Shown here piece by piece: positions 9,587 to 20,417 of a stretch of 64,000 bases of DNA. The notes under the pieces were generated by a model. That model had not been told where the DNA came from and did no database searches. It saw only the letters and a list, made by a program, of their open reading frames with translations. The translations under genes were made by a program, and so were the position numbers. The first letter of the stretch is position 1; the number at the start of each line of letters is the position of its first letter. Source of the DNA: Mayamaea pseudoterrestris. Its lineage: Eukaryota > Bacillariophyta > Bacillariophyceae > Sellaphorales > Sellaphoraceae. Where the stretch lies: assembly GCA_027923505.1 (NCBI GenBank), contig BROI01000014.1:853835-917834 (forward strand), written 5' to 3'.

Positions 9587-10753
9587 TCAAAATCCACCGT
9601 AAACTATTCGCACAGTCTTTGGGTCAATCATGTATTTCGATCCGCGTTTCGTCTCAGCCTTCATGAGGTCGAAAGCTATAACGCCGCCATTTACAATCTT
9701 CTTGCTCTTGGAGGGATGCTGCACACTGAATGGCAGGAACATGTTGAAGAAGCTACGAAACCAAATCGAATGCCCGCCCACAATCACGTGCTCCTCCGTC
9801 ACGTCAGTGGAAAACACAAAATCGCAAAAGTCATTCATTCGCAAAAGCCCATAGGATGTAATGGACTTGTTTCCCGTGTATAGACTCATATCGGTTTGAT
9901 TGTCGTATATATCTTGAAAGTTGCATAGTTTGTAATGCTTTTCGATCCAGGAGGCTTGTATTGTTGTCTGCGCCGGTGTAATGGATAGTGTATCAGGATT
10001 GCGGCTAATCTCCTGCAGTGAACTAATGACAACAATCTTGTCGTCGGGTCGACGCGATAGCCGGTCTCGAAAGCAGCCAGCAATGGTGGATGACGCCCGT
10101 CGGAGACCCGACGAAACGAGTTTGGACTTGGGTGCGTCTGGGTCCCCACGAAGAACCTTTAAATGAAGTGATTCGCTTCCATTCATGTTGCTCTTATTTT
10201 CAATAAAGGTGTGCAGCTCTTCAATCTGAGCCAGACCAAGATGCGACAACGGCGAATCGTAGAACCAGCTGTCAGCAAAAAAAAAAACGAATTGTGAGAT
10301 TAGTTCGAAAGGTGTGAGTGAGCAACAACAAATTACCCAAAGATGCTCGCACCTGTCTAGCTTTCCACTCAGCAATAGGTAAATTTCATATAGGCAAGCC
10401 TTGATAAGTCCAGGAATGAAACCAACAGCAAAATCTTGCCAACTTCGATGTGCTCCCTTGTTGAAGGTCTCATTCCAACAACTTTCGCCATGTCGAATGA
10501 AGTAGATTGTCTTGCATTGGACCGGCAATTCCTTACTTAAATGTGGTCCAAATATAGCACCAGGGTCCTGTGGATCCTTCCAGGATTTGTCGAATGAAAG
10601 GCAAAAGTACAGTATACTGTACAATAGCATTCGTAGCTTGTAGATTAGAATCGGCAGGTGAAAGAGTGACATGACGCACAGAAATACGAAAAGTGGCAGG
10701 CAGTAGCAATTGTCATCCCCAATCAATGAGGCAAGACGGTCCAACAGGTACAT
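9587..10753 (-). CDS. Membrane-anchored histidine phosphatase (phosphoglycerate-mutase fold)
   Basis: The start is taken at the ATG at 10753, because the longer open frame has no ATG upstream. An in-frame 84-nt intron (10269-10352; GTGCGA donor, polypyrimidine tract then GACAG acceptor) interrupts the gene. Splicing turns the odd hydrophobic insert into GKLDSWFYDSPLSHLG, giving about 360 aa. Two hydrophobic segments near the N-terminus (LPLFVFLCVMSLFHLPILIY; MLLYSILYFCLSF) anchor it. The catalytic motif IYFIRHGESCWN carries the phospho-accepting His. A second conserved His lies in VGGHSIWFRSFF near the C-terminus, and the PLSHLGLAQ segment is also typical. It acts as a phosphatase or mutase on an unknown substrate. 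The uncertain points are the start codon and the substrate. Confidence 0.85.
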   Translation of the reverse strand: MYLLDRLASLIGDDNCYCLPLFVFLCVMSLFHLPILIYKLRMLLYSILYFCLSFDKSWKDPQDPGAIFGPHLSKELPVQCKTIYFIRHGESCWNETFNKGAHRSWQDFAVGFIPGLIKACLYEIYLLLSGKLDRCEHLWVICCCSLTPFELISQFVFFFADSWFYDSPLSHLGLAQIEELHTFIENKSNMNGSESLHLKVLRGDPDAPKSKLVSSGLRRASSTIAGCFRDRLSRRPDDKIVVISSLQEISRNPDTLSITPAQTTIQASWIEKHYKLCNFQDIYDNQTDMSLYTGNKSITSYGLLRMNDFCDFVFSTDVTEEHVIVGGHSIWFRSFFNMFLPFSVQHPSKSKKIVNGGVIAFDLMKAETKRGSKYMIDPKTVRIVYGGF

Positions 10754-11115
10754 TTCCCAAGCAGATAGCAAGAGTCGTAGTCGGAGCAACCAACAACTGC
10801 AGACGCTCCTCGATTGGAGTGTCTTCAAGTCGGTGGCCAAGACCGTGACTTTGTCACTGTCAAAAGGACGATTGGGACGCGTCCGTTTTCATTTTCTGGC
10901 GTCGTTGGAGCTCGAAAGGTTCGGAAGTTTGCGACGGTTTCTCCGCGCAAGCGAGGCAGCCCAATGGGTCGTGGTGCGACAGTATCTAGCGCGGCCGCCG
11001 TCGATGGAAACGTTCGGCGCGCGAAGGAGCCAGCAGCCGACTTTGCTCCATCGCAATCAAACCATTCACCAAGCAAATAGCAGAAGCATTGCATCCCACC
11101 AAGACTTGCTGAACC

Positions 11116-11785
11116 ATGAGCGCCTCCCGCATTGAATACAGTGAAAAGTATGCTGACGACCATAATGAGTATCGGTATGTAACAATATGCTTGATCCTGC
11201 GCCATTTCGCCGAAATGGGTTGACGCTGCTTCGTTCATTCATCGTTGATAGCTTCTTCTCACTATGATACTTTTCTTCCTGCATTTCTGCAGTCATGTAA
11301 TTCTGCCAAAAGAGCTCGCCAAGACCCTCCCCAAAAGTCGCCTCTTGACGGAAGCCGAGTGGTATGTTCGTGCAAATTGAATGGTGCAAAGCAAGCGAGT
11401 TATTCGCAAAGCGATGATTGACGTCATAATTGCTTTGCTTGCGCAGCATAGCCTGTATCTCCACTCACATTAAATTTTCATTTGCGATATTCCAGGCGCG
11501 GAATCGGGGTTCAGCAGAGCCGTGGCTGGACGCATTACGCCATTCATCGGTGAGTGCGAATGACTTTCAGAGCAAACTCAAAGATGACGCTGCTCAATGC
11601 CCTTTCGCTAAAGCTCTTATTCTCACAATACGTCTACTGCGTCAAAAACATATAGACCGGAACCGCATATTCTTCTCTTTCGCCGCGCTCTCGGAACCGA
11701 CCCGCAGACGGGCCGCATTGACCCGGAGCTTGAGCGTCAGGCTCGCGACGAGTACAAGGGGCAGTTTGGTCTTCGCGCCAAGTAA
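11116..11785 (+). CDS. CKS1: Cyclin-dependent kinase regulatory subunit CKS1
   Basis: Four exons assembled by eye: 11116-11174, 11293-11361, 11496-11549 and 11656-11785. Donors are GTATGT, GTATGT and GTGAGT; acceptors are CTGCAG, TTCCAG and TATAG. The 312-nt CDS gives 103 aa. Diagnostic CKS sequence is present in order: RIEYSEKYADDHNEYR, HVILPKELAKTLPKSRLLTE, GIGVQQSRGWTHYAIHR, PEPHILLFRR. This includes the anion-binding pocket residues (Arg in NEYR, RGW, HYAIHRPEPH). CKS proteins bind CDKs and phosphorylated substrates and promote multisite phosphorylation in the cell cycle. The C-terminal extension after LLFRRALG, about 25 charged residues, is longer than in yeast or human CKS. The exons are too short to be found by ORF length. 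Confidence 0.95.
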
Positions 11786-11999
11786 AAACTTCATTGACAA
11801 GAGGATTAATTGGCGTACCTGATCTGATTCAGTTTATTAGAATGCTTTTCCCGTTTCTGACTGGCTTGATGCGGCGCCGTTGCATGTTCTGGTGCAGCAC
11901 TTTGGCGTAGTAAAATGACAAGTAATTCCATTATAGCTTTGCGCTTTGATATGCAAATATTCCATAGTCATTACTTTTTGCTTATTATCTGCGTGTTGT

Positions 12000-13018
12000 C
12001 TACTCTGGTGGCTTTTTAACATCGTACGGGTGCGATAGCGTCGATCGGAAGATTCGACCTGGCTGGCCTTGACCAAGTACATCGCCAGTGTCGTAATCCG
12101 GCTTTCGTGGAGAGTCGTCATCCAAGTGTTTCTCAATATCAGCCAGTTCAGCTTCTTCTAGAATTTGCTGGTACGGTTTGGCATTCTCGATGGCATGTGC
12201 ATTAGCTAATTCGGATGTTTCGACGGCTGGTGGTGGATGTGCGAAAAAAGGTGGAGTCAGAAAGGTCATTAAGGATGAAAGCATCGCACATCTACCTCCA
12301 TCACCATTTCTTTAACTTACCGAGCGTAACAATGCCAATCTTTTCTTCCTCCGTTAGCTCTCGAACTTTCTTTGCTGGCGTGCCTGCCCAGAGCTCACCA
12401 GAGCTGACAGTCGTCCCTGGCGTTACAATGGATGCAGGAGAGACAATCGAATTAGATTCCACAATGGCACCGTCCAGTACTTGCGCCATTTCGCCAATAA
12501 CAACCGAGTCTTGCAATGTCGCCGCATGAATCAGCGCTCCAGCCGAAATGGTGACATGATTTCCAATTACCGTCGGCGCATCGCCTTGAATCTTGGCTAC
12601 ATGAACGACAGCTCGATCACCAATGCTACTCGCCGTTCCAATCTTGACATGGTTGACATCGCCGCGCACAACAGCTCCATACCAAACACTGCTAGCTTCA
12701 CCAATCGTTACATTGCCGATGACTGCTGCCGATGGTGCGACGAAGGACTCCGGCGCAACCTTTGGGGCCATGCCGTCGACGGCGACAAATCGGGTTGAAG
12801 GGACTAGTTTCTCTGTATACTTTAATACTTCCATTCCCTTACCCATGGTATCCAGTCTTGATCTAAAGTGAGATTTAAAGAATTAAGTTAGAAACGTCAC
12901 ACCTCCATCCGACGATATCTCAAGCGTCTGCTAATGGCTCGATCACTTTGTCGACATACCCTACGGATCTCATGACACGGGAAAGCCCCATGGAGGCTTT
13001 TGCAACATAGGAAGACAT
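12000..13018 (-). CDS. Gamma-carbonic-anhydrase-like subunit of mitochondrial complex I
   Basis: Three exons on the minus strand: 12960-13018, 12321-12862 and 12000-12226, with introns GTATGT..TTTAG and GTAAGT..ACCAG, encoding 275 aa. The first exon gives SRVMRSVGSRLDTMGKGMEV, matching the N-terminal segment before the beta-helix in plant gamma-CA. The left-handed beta-helix hexapeptides are clear (PSAAVIGNVTIGEASSVWYG, VVRGDVNHVKIG, IGDRAVVH). The C-terminal ANAHAIENAKPYQQILEEAE matches the plant complex I gamma-CA tail. Of the three zinc His, those in AVVH and in LIHAA are present. The His expected in the GHGA/GHSA motif is Ala (SAGALIHAA). It is therefore closer to gamma-CA-like (CAL) subunits, probably structural rather than catalytic. 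Confidence 0.92.
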
Positions 13019-13310
13019 CTTGACAGTCGCCTGTCTGTTGCTTGAGGAGCGCCGACTTTTTATCGACCGGTAGGTAAGGTGGATGGACGCGTCTTGTCGC
13101 GCCGCAAACCACATCCTGCGTCGTGAAAACGTCCAGCCAATCAAACGCGGTCCACAATAACCGGAGCGACAGTCCCATGTTCGCCACTTCTTCACAGATG
13201 GCCAAAAGACGTGCGATCTTGATGGTCTGGAATCTCATTCTACACTGAGTTCTATATCAACAAACAGCAAACTAATACGAAGAATTTGTGTAAAAGAAGA
13301 AAGAGGAACG
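13019..13310. promoter_or_regulatory. Divergent promoter region between gamma-CA and ERO1
   Basis: 292 bp between divergent start codons. It must contain both promoters and 5' UTRs. No TATA box or repeated motif stands out. Confidence 0.4.
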
Positions 13311-14645
13311 ATGCAAAGAGTTTCAGTTTCGCAGCTACTCTGGATCGGAGCCACTGGTTCACTAGCATCACTCGCTAATGGATTTTCAATCGGCTCTCGT
13401 CCTTCTACCAACTTTCTTCCCAAAGATGGTAGTCGTCGTTTGAAGACTCCCACAACTCTAAAGCTTGCTAGCGCGCCTACAATATCAAGTAACGAAGATT
13501 TGCTTCCTGGAATTGCAGCAATTGATGCTTCCAACGGTGCACTCTATCTACAGCTGGAGGATATGCGGACCAAGCCGTACTTTCGTCTCTACAGCGTTGA
13601 CATTTTGGCAAGCTGCGAGTACCTGCCGCAAGAATTGTTTGAGTGCTACAGCGAAACTTGTGAAATCTATCCAGTCGATGAAGATGAAGTAAGTGTCAAG
13701 AAGGGTGTGCGTGCAAGTTACAGCAGCTTGTAGTTCAAGCAGAATGATAGTTGTCATATCTGCCTTTCGCTGCTCATGCATGACTGTTTCATACAGGTTC
13801 CAGACGAGATTCGCAAAGTGGATGCGGACGAGCACGTCTTTGAGCTTGATGGCTGGAGTCGATGGGACATGCCGAGTGAGGATTACTACGACCTGGAAAT
13901 CTTTCCCGAGGCATACACTGGATACGATGGATCGGATATTTGGAGCTTTATCCACAATCGCATTTGCTTTGATGGATACGAATATGATGATGATCATTGG
14001 AAGGCTGACTTTAACAAGGCTGTCTCGGGGTTGCATTCCATGATTTCGGCGCAAGTGGTGAGAGGTATACAGGAACGAGTCTTGTCAGGGGAAGGCTTCA
14101 GCAAGGATGAACAATGGACAGAACCAGCGAAGGAGTTTGATCGACGATTGAGTTTGAGTGGAGAGACTCCATTGGCGATTGAAAATTTGTACTTTACCTA
14201 CATGCTGTTGCTTACCGCCGTGTCAAACGCAAGGAGTCGCTTGCTGCGTGACGCCGAGTCCGGAACCCTGTCACCAGAAGAAGCCAGGGACCTAAAAGCC
14301 ATCCTGGCGTCTCCACTACTAGACAATCCATCAGTTGGCGTCGCTTCCCGTAAGCTGCACGATCATGCCGTCAAGGATTCTGACGCACTCGGCAATCTTT
14401 GGGAAGCGCGAATGCGGAGCCGCGAACTCATGCGCATCATGAACTGTGTCCAATGCAACAAGTGCCGACTCCATGGCAAGGTTGCCGTCATGGGCTTGTC
14501 GACGGCACTGCAAATTTTGGTCGGCCGTACGGGAGAAGGTGGAGACATGGCGCGCATACATCGGGTGGAGTTGGCGGCACTGATAACAACTCTTCACAAG
14601 TTCTCCAGAGCGGTAGACTTTGTTCAACAAATGCAAAAGCAGTAA
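13311..14645 (+). CDS. ERO1: ERO1-type thiol oxidase with plastid-like leader
   Basis: Exons 13311-13688 and 13797-14645 (GTAAGT donor, ACAG acceptor, phase 0) give 408 aa. ERO1 landmarks run in order: PYFRLYSVDILASCEYLP (the CPFW-type segment); the shuttle pair ECYSETC (C-x4-C); EVPDEI after the splice; AYTGYDGSDIWSFIHNRICF (FAD-binding Trp/His region); LYFTYMLLLTAV; and the active-site NCVQCNKCRLHGKVAVMGL (CxxCxxC). It would make disulfides with FAD and O2 and pass them to a PDI. The N-terminus is a signal peptide ending LANGF, then SIGSRPSTNFLPK and a basic Ser/Thr-rich stretch. That pattern suggests targeting through the ER to the complex plastid rather than ER retention. This is inferred from sequence; an ER location cannot be excluded. 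Confidence 0.92.
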
Positions 14646-14940
14646 CTAGTATTTTACAAATTGCAATTTTCACTCTGCAACAGATCTTGTGGTTTCTAGA
14701 GCTACAATGGATAACAGGAGTGGCAGAATTAGTTAGCCGGCGTGGATGCAACCGTCGATAACCAGTATGACACGCCTGTCACTTCGCTGTCAACGCAAAG
14801 GATTGATCCGAGCCACTCTCGACCTCGACGCTGCGATGACCATGGCCTTGGCTCGATTTTAAACACAGGCATCAAGCGTCCTTCACTTTGAAAGTACTTT
14901 ATTAACTTAAAGGAGAAGAAGTACAAAAGGAAAATTGGAA

Positions 14941-17066
14941 ATGGCCGAGGAAGGGGGAGATGAGTACGGGTTTTTCGACGGACCGGCCAATCAGCCCGTT
15001 GACAATCATGAGGAGGATCCGGAACGACAGCCTCCGAACGAAATGTCCCTTCGTCGTGCGCTAGAAATGCAAGAGGCTGAAAGTCATGTACAAGACCAAG
15101 CCTTTCTTCGCTCCAATCAAGTCCGCGTTGGAGAAGCCGAGTCACCCTTGGCCGGTGCGCCTCCCCGAATCCCACTTGCGATGCGCCCCTCGAGCCAAGC
15201 CATGCTGCGCCAACAGGCCCATTCGCCCATTCACGCCCACCCTCCATCTCCTGCACGAAATCAGCAGCCTCCGCTGCATCTTCCTCTTTCGCCAGTACGT
15301 GTTCACCAACAACTTCAGATTGTTCCTGCGCCGCAGCCTGCAGCTGTTGCGAGGCTTGCGGCCGGTCCGCCACTTGGTGCTCATTATCAGGATCATGGTC
15401 CAAGCCTTCGACTACAGCACCAGCGCCCGAGCAACTTGTCCATTCATGTTCCTGAAAGCGAGGCTGGAGATGACTCGCTAGATTCTCCGTCGCCAGTCAG
15501 TGGATGGACGGAGGTGGAGGTGGCTCCTGGCAGCGTGGCGCCCTCGGCTCGATCCTTGCACGCGGCGGCTCTGTTGAACGGAACCATGTACGTGTTCGGT
15601 GGCTACGATGGACACGCTAGAGTCAACTCCTTTCATGCCTTTTCCTTTACCGAGAAGCGATGGTACCCCGTTGTTCCGTCGGCCAATTCTGCTGGCGTAC
15701 CGTCACCACGGGATCGTCACGTTGCCGTCGCTGTCGGAAATTCAACCATTTGCGTCCATGGAGGTTTCAACGGAACGTCAAGAGTGGCGGACTTTTGGGC
15801 GTTTGATCTGTCAACCATGGTTTGGCGAGAAATTGTTCCGCTACAGGGCCGACCACCGTCGGCGCGGCACTCTCACTCGGCTGTTGTCGCCGGGGAAAAT
15901 GGAGCAGAAAAACTACTCATCTTTGGAGGATATGACGGAGCGTACAAGTGTGATTTGCACGAGTTTGATTTTCAGCTTTTGCGTTGGAGTGTCGTTCCTG
16001 CGGCTGGACGCCGTCCAAGAGCTCGGTACCGGGCGACTTGTGTCGTGCACAAGGTCAGTTTTGTTGCTTGCATAGCATTGTCTCGTGTATTGGACCCCTT
16101 ACTCACAAAGTTTTTCTAAATTTACAGAATAATTTGGTGCTCTACGGAGGACATGATGGCACACGTCATTTGAGCGATACGCATATTTTCGATTTGGAAA
16201 CGCGCACATGGAGCAGCTTGCTCGCCGAAGGAGTCCCTCCCATTCCGAGAGACTCGCATGTGAGTGTTATGCACAATCACAGCATGTATGTGTTTGCGGG
16301 AAGTAGTGGAAGTGCAATGAACGACTTGTTCGAGCTACAACTTCCGACCGACACATCCGGACAAGCGCGCTGGCGAGCGATTGACACCTCCTCGGGCGGT
16401 TTCCAGCCAAGTCACCGGTTCTGTCATGTTGCTGTCGCTTATTCCGACTCATTGTTTGTTTTTGGAGGTTATAGCGGCTCGGATCGTCTCAATGACTTTA
16501 TTCGATTTGACTTTGCTGTTTATGACTTGAGCTTCGAAATCCCGCCTTCGACCATTTTGAACGATTTCCGCTCCATGATCAACGACAGCACATTGTCAGA
16601 TGTCACGTTCATCGTGGAAGACAAGCCCATTTACGCTCACAAGCTTGTCCTCACTCGGTGCACATACTTTCAAGCTCTCTTCCTTGGAAATATGCGAGAG
16701 TCGCAGCTCGAGTCCATTCGCATGGAGCAAGTTCGATATCCAATATTCATGCAGGTCATTGAGTATCTCTACACGGATCATGTACGCATTAGTCTGCATG
16801 ATGCAATGGAACTCTTTGAAGCTGCCGATCTTTTTTGCATTCCCCGTCTCAAAATGATGTGCGAGAAGCGCATGCTTCAATCCATTACGGTAGACAATTG
16901 TGCAGCCATATTCCATGCGGCCGACATGCATTCCGCCGTGGCGCTGCGTCAAAAGGCTAAAAAGTACACTTTGTCGCACTTTGATGAAGCTAGCAAGACC
17001 TCGGCGTTTGAAGAAATGGGCCGCCGGAATAATGAGCTCATTTTCGAATTACTGCGAAGTCGCTAG
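14941..17066 (+). CDS. Kelch-repeat BTB/BACK protein (LZTR1-like architecture)
   Basis: Exons 14941-16053 and 16128-17066 (GTCAGT donor, TTTACAG acceptor, phase 0) give 683 aa. An open frame begins six bases upstream, but 14941 is the first ATG. Residues 1-190 are low complexity, Pro/Gln/His-rich. Six Kelch-type repeats follow (e.g. YVFGGYDGHARVNSFHAF, CVHGGFNGTSRVADFWAF, LLIFGGYDGAYKCDLHEFDF, LVLYGGHDGTRHLSDTHIF, LFVFGGYSGSDRLNDF), with the GG and W signatures of a beta-propeller. Then come a BTB domain (INDSTLSDVTFIVEDKPIYAHK through IEYLYTDHV) and a short BACK-like helix region. Kelch plus BTB proteins usually recruit substrates to cullin-3 ubiquitin ligases; that role is inferred. The Kelch-before-BTB order resembles LZTR1 and amoebal homologues. 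Confidence 0.9.
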
Positions 17067-17359
17067 GCAGGGCGGGCAGCTTTTGCAATAAAATTTACTA
17101 TAAAATGTGTGCGCAAGGATTGACGAATATACCAGTTCGTTAAGCTTGTACAGTACACACCTACTACACCCATGGTTGAGTGCAGTGATACCGGTAGCTA
17201 CGCCGAAGATACGATGTCGCACCGATACAGAATCATTCGCCACGCGGCGCGCGCAGCGTCCTCACGTTCAACCAACACAAATCCATGTGCGCATCCTGTT
17301 GCGAGTCTTGAACTATTTGCGACTTTTGATTCAGATTTCAGTCTTCATCTATATAAAAA

Positions 17360-19714
17360 ATGATCATTAAGAAGCAGGCGCTGCTTGTCTTGCTGTCGAG
17401 CGCAATCTCGAACAGTTTGGCATCGCAATGGAATAATCCGCATGGGGTCACGTACAGAAATGATTTTGGCGCTTCCATTCAGCAGCAACAACAGCAGCAA
17501 CAACCATTGCAGCAGACGGAACCTCCATTGACGGAGCGTAAAAGCTCATTGCCTCCGGGCTGGTCGGAGCATTTCGATCCCTCATCGGGACAGCCGTACT
17601 ACTACAACTCGAACGATGGAACGACAACATGGGATCGACCGTCGTCTTCAGCAGAGTCAACTGGAGAAGCCATTATGCAGCCGCCAATCGACGACTACAA
17701 ACCAAGCGACGCTTCAGAAACGGTTGAATCGAGTCCGCTTAGCTTCCAAGACGCTGACAGAAACGCTCGTAACGAGTCCATGTCGTACAACCAAGGACAG
17801 GGTGCGCAGCAGCCTCGTTTGGACCAGCCTGCACAGTCCTTTGCGAACAATGCTTTTGACAGCAGCAGCGAGGATAGAGCGTATGAAAATACTGAGAACA
17901 TCAATCAGCCTGGATTTTCATCGTACAGACCCGATGCGCATCAGCAGCAGCAAGGCAATCCTGAGTGGCGCCAGCAGCAGTCAGCTCCGGCAGATGCAGC
18001 ACCGAGCGACGAGAAAACGCAAGCTAGCAATGATGCATCATGGAATGAAGATTCAAGTAGGCAAAACAATGCTAATGTTGCAACAGAAGACGCTAAGGTC
18101 GACTTGGATCGCGCAGAAGAACTATCGCGCGGCAACTACGCACCAGCTCAGCAACAAGGATACTCAGCGTCAACTGATACGCGTCCAATGCAACAGCAAT
18201 CATTGCCAAGCTCATTTCCTCCTCGTGAAGAACAGAGAGACGAAGCACCGCCTTTAGCTTGGGGAGGGGATGCACAACCAACTGGGTCTCTGCGTGAGGA
18301 CCAAACGCAGCCTCGGTTTACGCAGGTTCCCGAGAACAGTCAGGTGCCTCCCGCGCATGCAGGCGCAGGGCAGCAGCAGCAAGCATCGCTGCAAAAGGCT
18401 TGGGGAGCTTTAGCAGATGGTCGCCCCGCCTTTCGTCCTCCGACCGACGCCTACGGACGAATTCCGCCAAGTCAACCACAGCAACAACAAAGTGAACAGC
18501 GCCTTCCAGAACAGCGCCTTTCAGAACAAAGAATCACTTCTGGATCTTCTGTTTTACAGTCACATCCCCTAAACTTGCAGTCGCCATTGCAACAGCGACC
18601 AGCTCAACCGTTGCCTCAACAGCAGCAACGACCGGTGCAGCCTCTTCCGAACCAGCAGCAGCAACAACCTCCACCAAACCCACAGCGACCGTATTTGCAG
18701 CAGCAGCAACAGCAACGTCCCCTTCAGCAAGGCACTCCTTACGGACAAGGACCTCAACGACCTTACCCCGGACAGCAAGGCCCTCCGCAGTACGGTGGAT
18801 ATGGACAAGGCTACCCTGGACAGCAGCCACCGAACGCACGCCTATACGGACAATCATCTGGCGGCGCCTATGGACAATACAATCCATATGGCCAGCAGCA
18901 GCAACAACCGCAGGGACAGCTTGTCGAGTCTGGAGCAACAACGGCTGTCAAGGAAGCGCTTGGGAGAACATGGCAAGGGCTATTAGGGATTGGAAGCAGA
19001 ACCAAGGAAGCTGTTGGCACGGTATCGGAAACCGTTGCAAAGGGTGCTCACGAGGCCGGACAAACTCTCGGCAGCACCAGTTCCAGTAAGTAATCTTTTC
19101 ATTACCGGCGTCATTGCGGGGAGTTGTTATTTCCTTATCTAACATATGTATACATTCTATCAGGTTGGTTGGAGCGAGCCAAGAATACATTCGGCTCCAT
19201 GTTTGAAGGCAGCCCTGACGACCAACAGTATTCGCTCTCGGGTACGCCTGGGTCTGCACCAAAGCCCATTCAGGACGCGTACCCGCCGCAAAGAGCGCTG
19301 CCTTATGGTCAACCTGGCTACCCGCCGAGACAAGGCTATCCTCAGCAGCAAGTGCCTCCTGGCCAGCAACAGCAAGGACCGCCGGGCCGGCTGCAGCAGC
19401 CCGGGCAGCCCCAACGACCAATTGGACAATATCCGCCAGGCTACACGCCACCACAAGCGCGCTATGACCCTTCTTACCCGCAACAAATGCAAGGATATCA
19501 GCAGCAAGGTCAGGGCCAGCCTCCTCTGCAAAGTCAATATGGCCAGGGACCGCCGCCGGGGTTGGATCCCAGGCGATATGGCCAGCCACCTCCACGGGCC
19601 GAGCAGCAGCAGCAATCTCCTCCGCTTCAGCAACAGAATCCACCTGCCGCCCAAGTTGACAAGAGCGAGCCATGGCAACATCCCGCTCTTGGTTTTGATG
19701 GATATCCAATGTAG
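17360..19714 (+). CDS. Signal-peptide WW-domain protein with long Gln/Pro-rich tail
   Basis: Exons 17360-19085 and 19164-19714 (GTAAGT donor, ATCAG acceptor) give 758 aa. The N-terminus MIIKKQALLVLLSSAISNSL followed by AS is a strong signal peptide with no Phe at the cleavage site, so secretion or the endomembrane system is more likely than the plastid. One WW domain lies at residues about 65-95 (LPPGWSEHFDPSSGQPYYYN then TTTWDRP, both Trp and the Tyr block present). The rest is Gln/Pro/Gly/Tyr-rich, with CAG/CAA runs and repeats such as YGQGP and PGQQ. The splice junction falls in an amphipathic helical island (AVKEALGRTWQGLLGIGSRT ... WLERAKNTFGSMF). WW domains normally bind PPxY in the cytosol, so a secreted WW protein is unusual. 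Function unknown. Long antisense ORFs here are shadows of the CAG composition. Confidence 0.85.
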
Positions 19715-20417
19715 CATCGCAATAAACAGGGCTACGTAGTGGGCGCAATATATTATGCTTAATTGTGGTAGGATATATCCGGACATGCTTCACGACATTA
19801 ATGGGTGTAACTGTAACTTGGTGCGACATGCAGTACTTCTTGGCGTTCGTGCAGTCTACTCCAATGACTCATTAATGACCGGTGGTTCTGCGACATCCGC
19901 TACCCAGCCGGTCGAGTTAGTATACGCGTACTGCGTCTGCTGTCTGGCAATGTTTGTACGCGCGTAGCGCGCAAACGTCGTTGCAGATGTTGTAACACCG
20001 TTGATCCTACCACCTCCCCGCCCCGCGAATGTGTTGTGTATCATTGACATTCACCCAAACGACCTTTAATCTGTAACTGCTGTCCCATTAACAAGGTAGC
20101 CCACGACTAAGTTGATTGGCAACAATGGCCTTAGCTACTGAGTCGTGCAATCTTATGCCCCGGAGCGACGCGCAATGCGTCACCCTCACGTCATTCGTTT
20201 TCTTCCACGTTTTCTATGGGATGGCAATCATGGCCATTCACCTTCATCGTTTCCACTTCAAGAAACATTATTGCGAGTATACCCTCGAGTCTCCAGTTCA
20301 GGCCGTATCGAACAAACAAACTCTGTACAGTGTGTCCTTGTCCACCACTGAGGAGAGTCCAAGAACGATTTTCGCAAGCACGCAATCACGCGATCAATAG
20401 TCTCACGATCGAAAAGC
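19715..20417. other. Intergenic region, no gene recognised
   Basis: 703 bp between two plus-strand genes. Small ORFs (e.g. 20116-20400) lack an ATG or coding character. It probably holds the 3' UTR of the WW gene and the promoter of the next gene. Confidence 0.5.

Noticed and set aside
10825-11238. 137-codon minus-strand ORF over CKS1 exon 1
   Set aside because: It overlaps the certain CKS1 first exon in antisense and the phosphatase promoter; no motif.
18948-19829. 293-codon minus-strand ORF and others opposite the WW gene
   Set aside because: It is the mirror of CAG/CAA-rich coding sequence on the plus strand; composition is simple Leu/Val/Ala and no motif is present.
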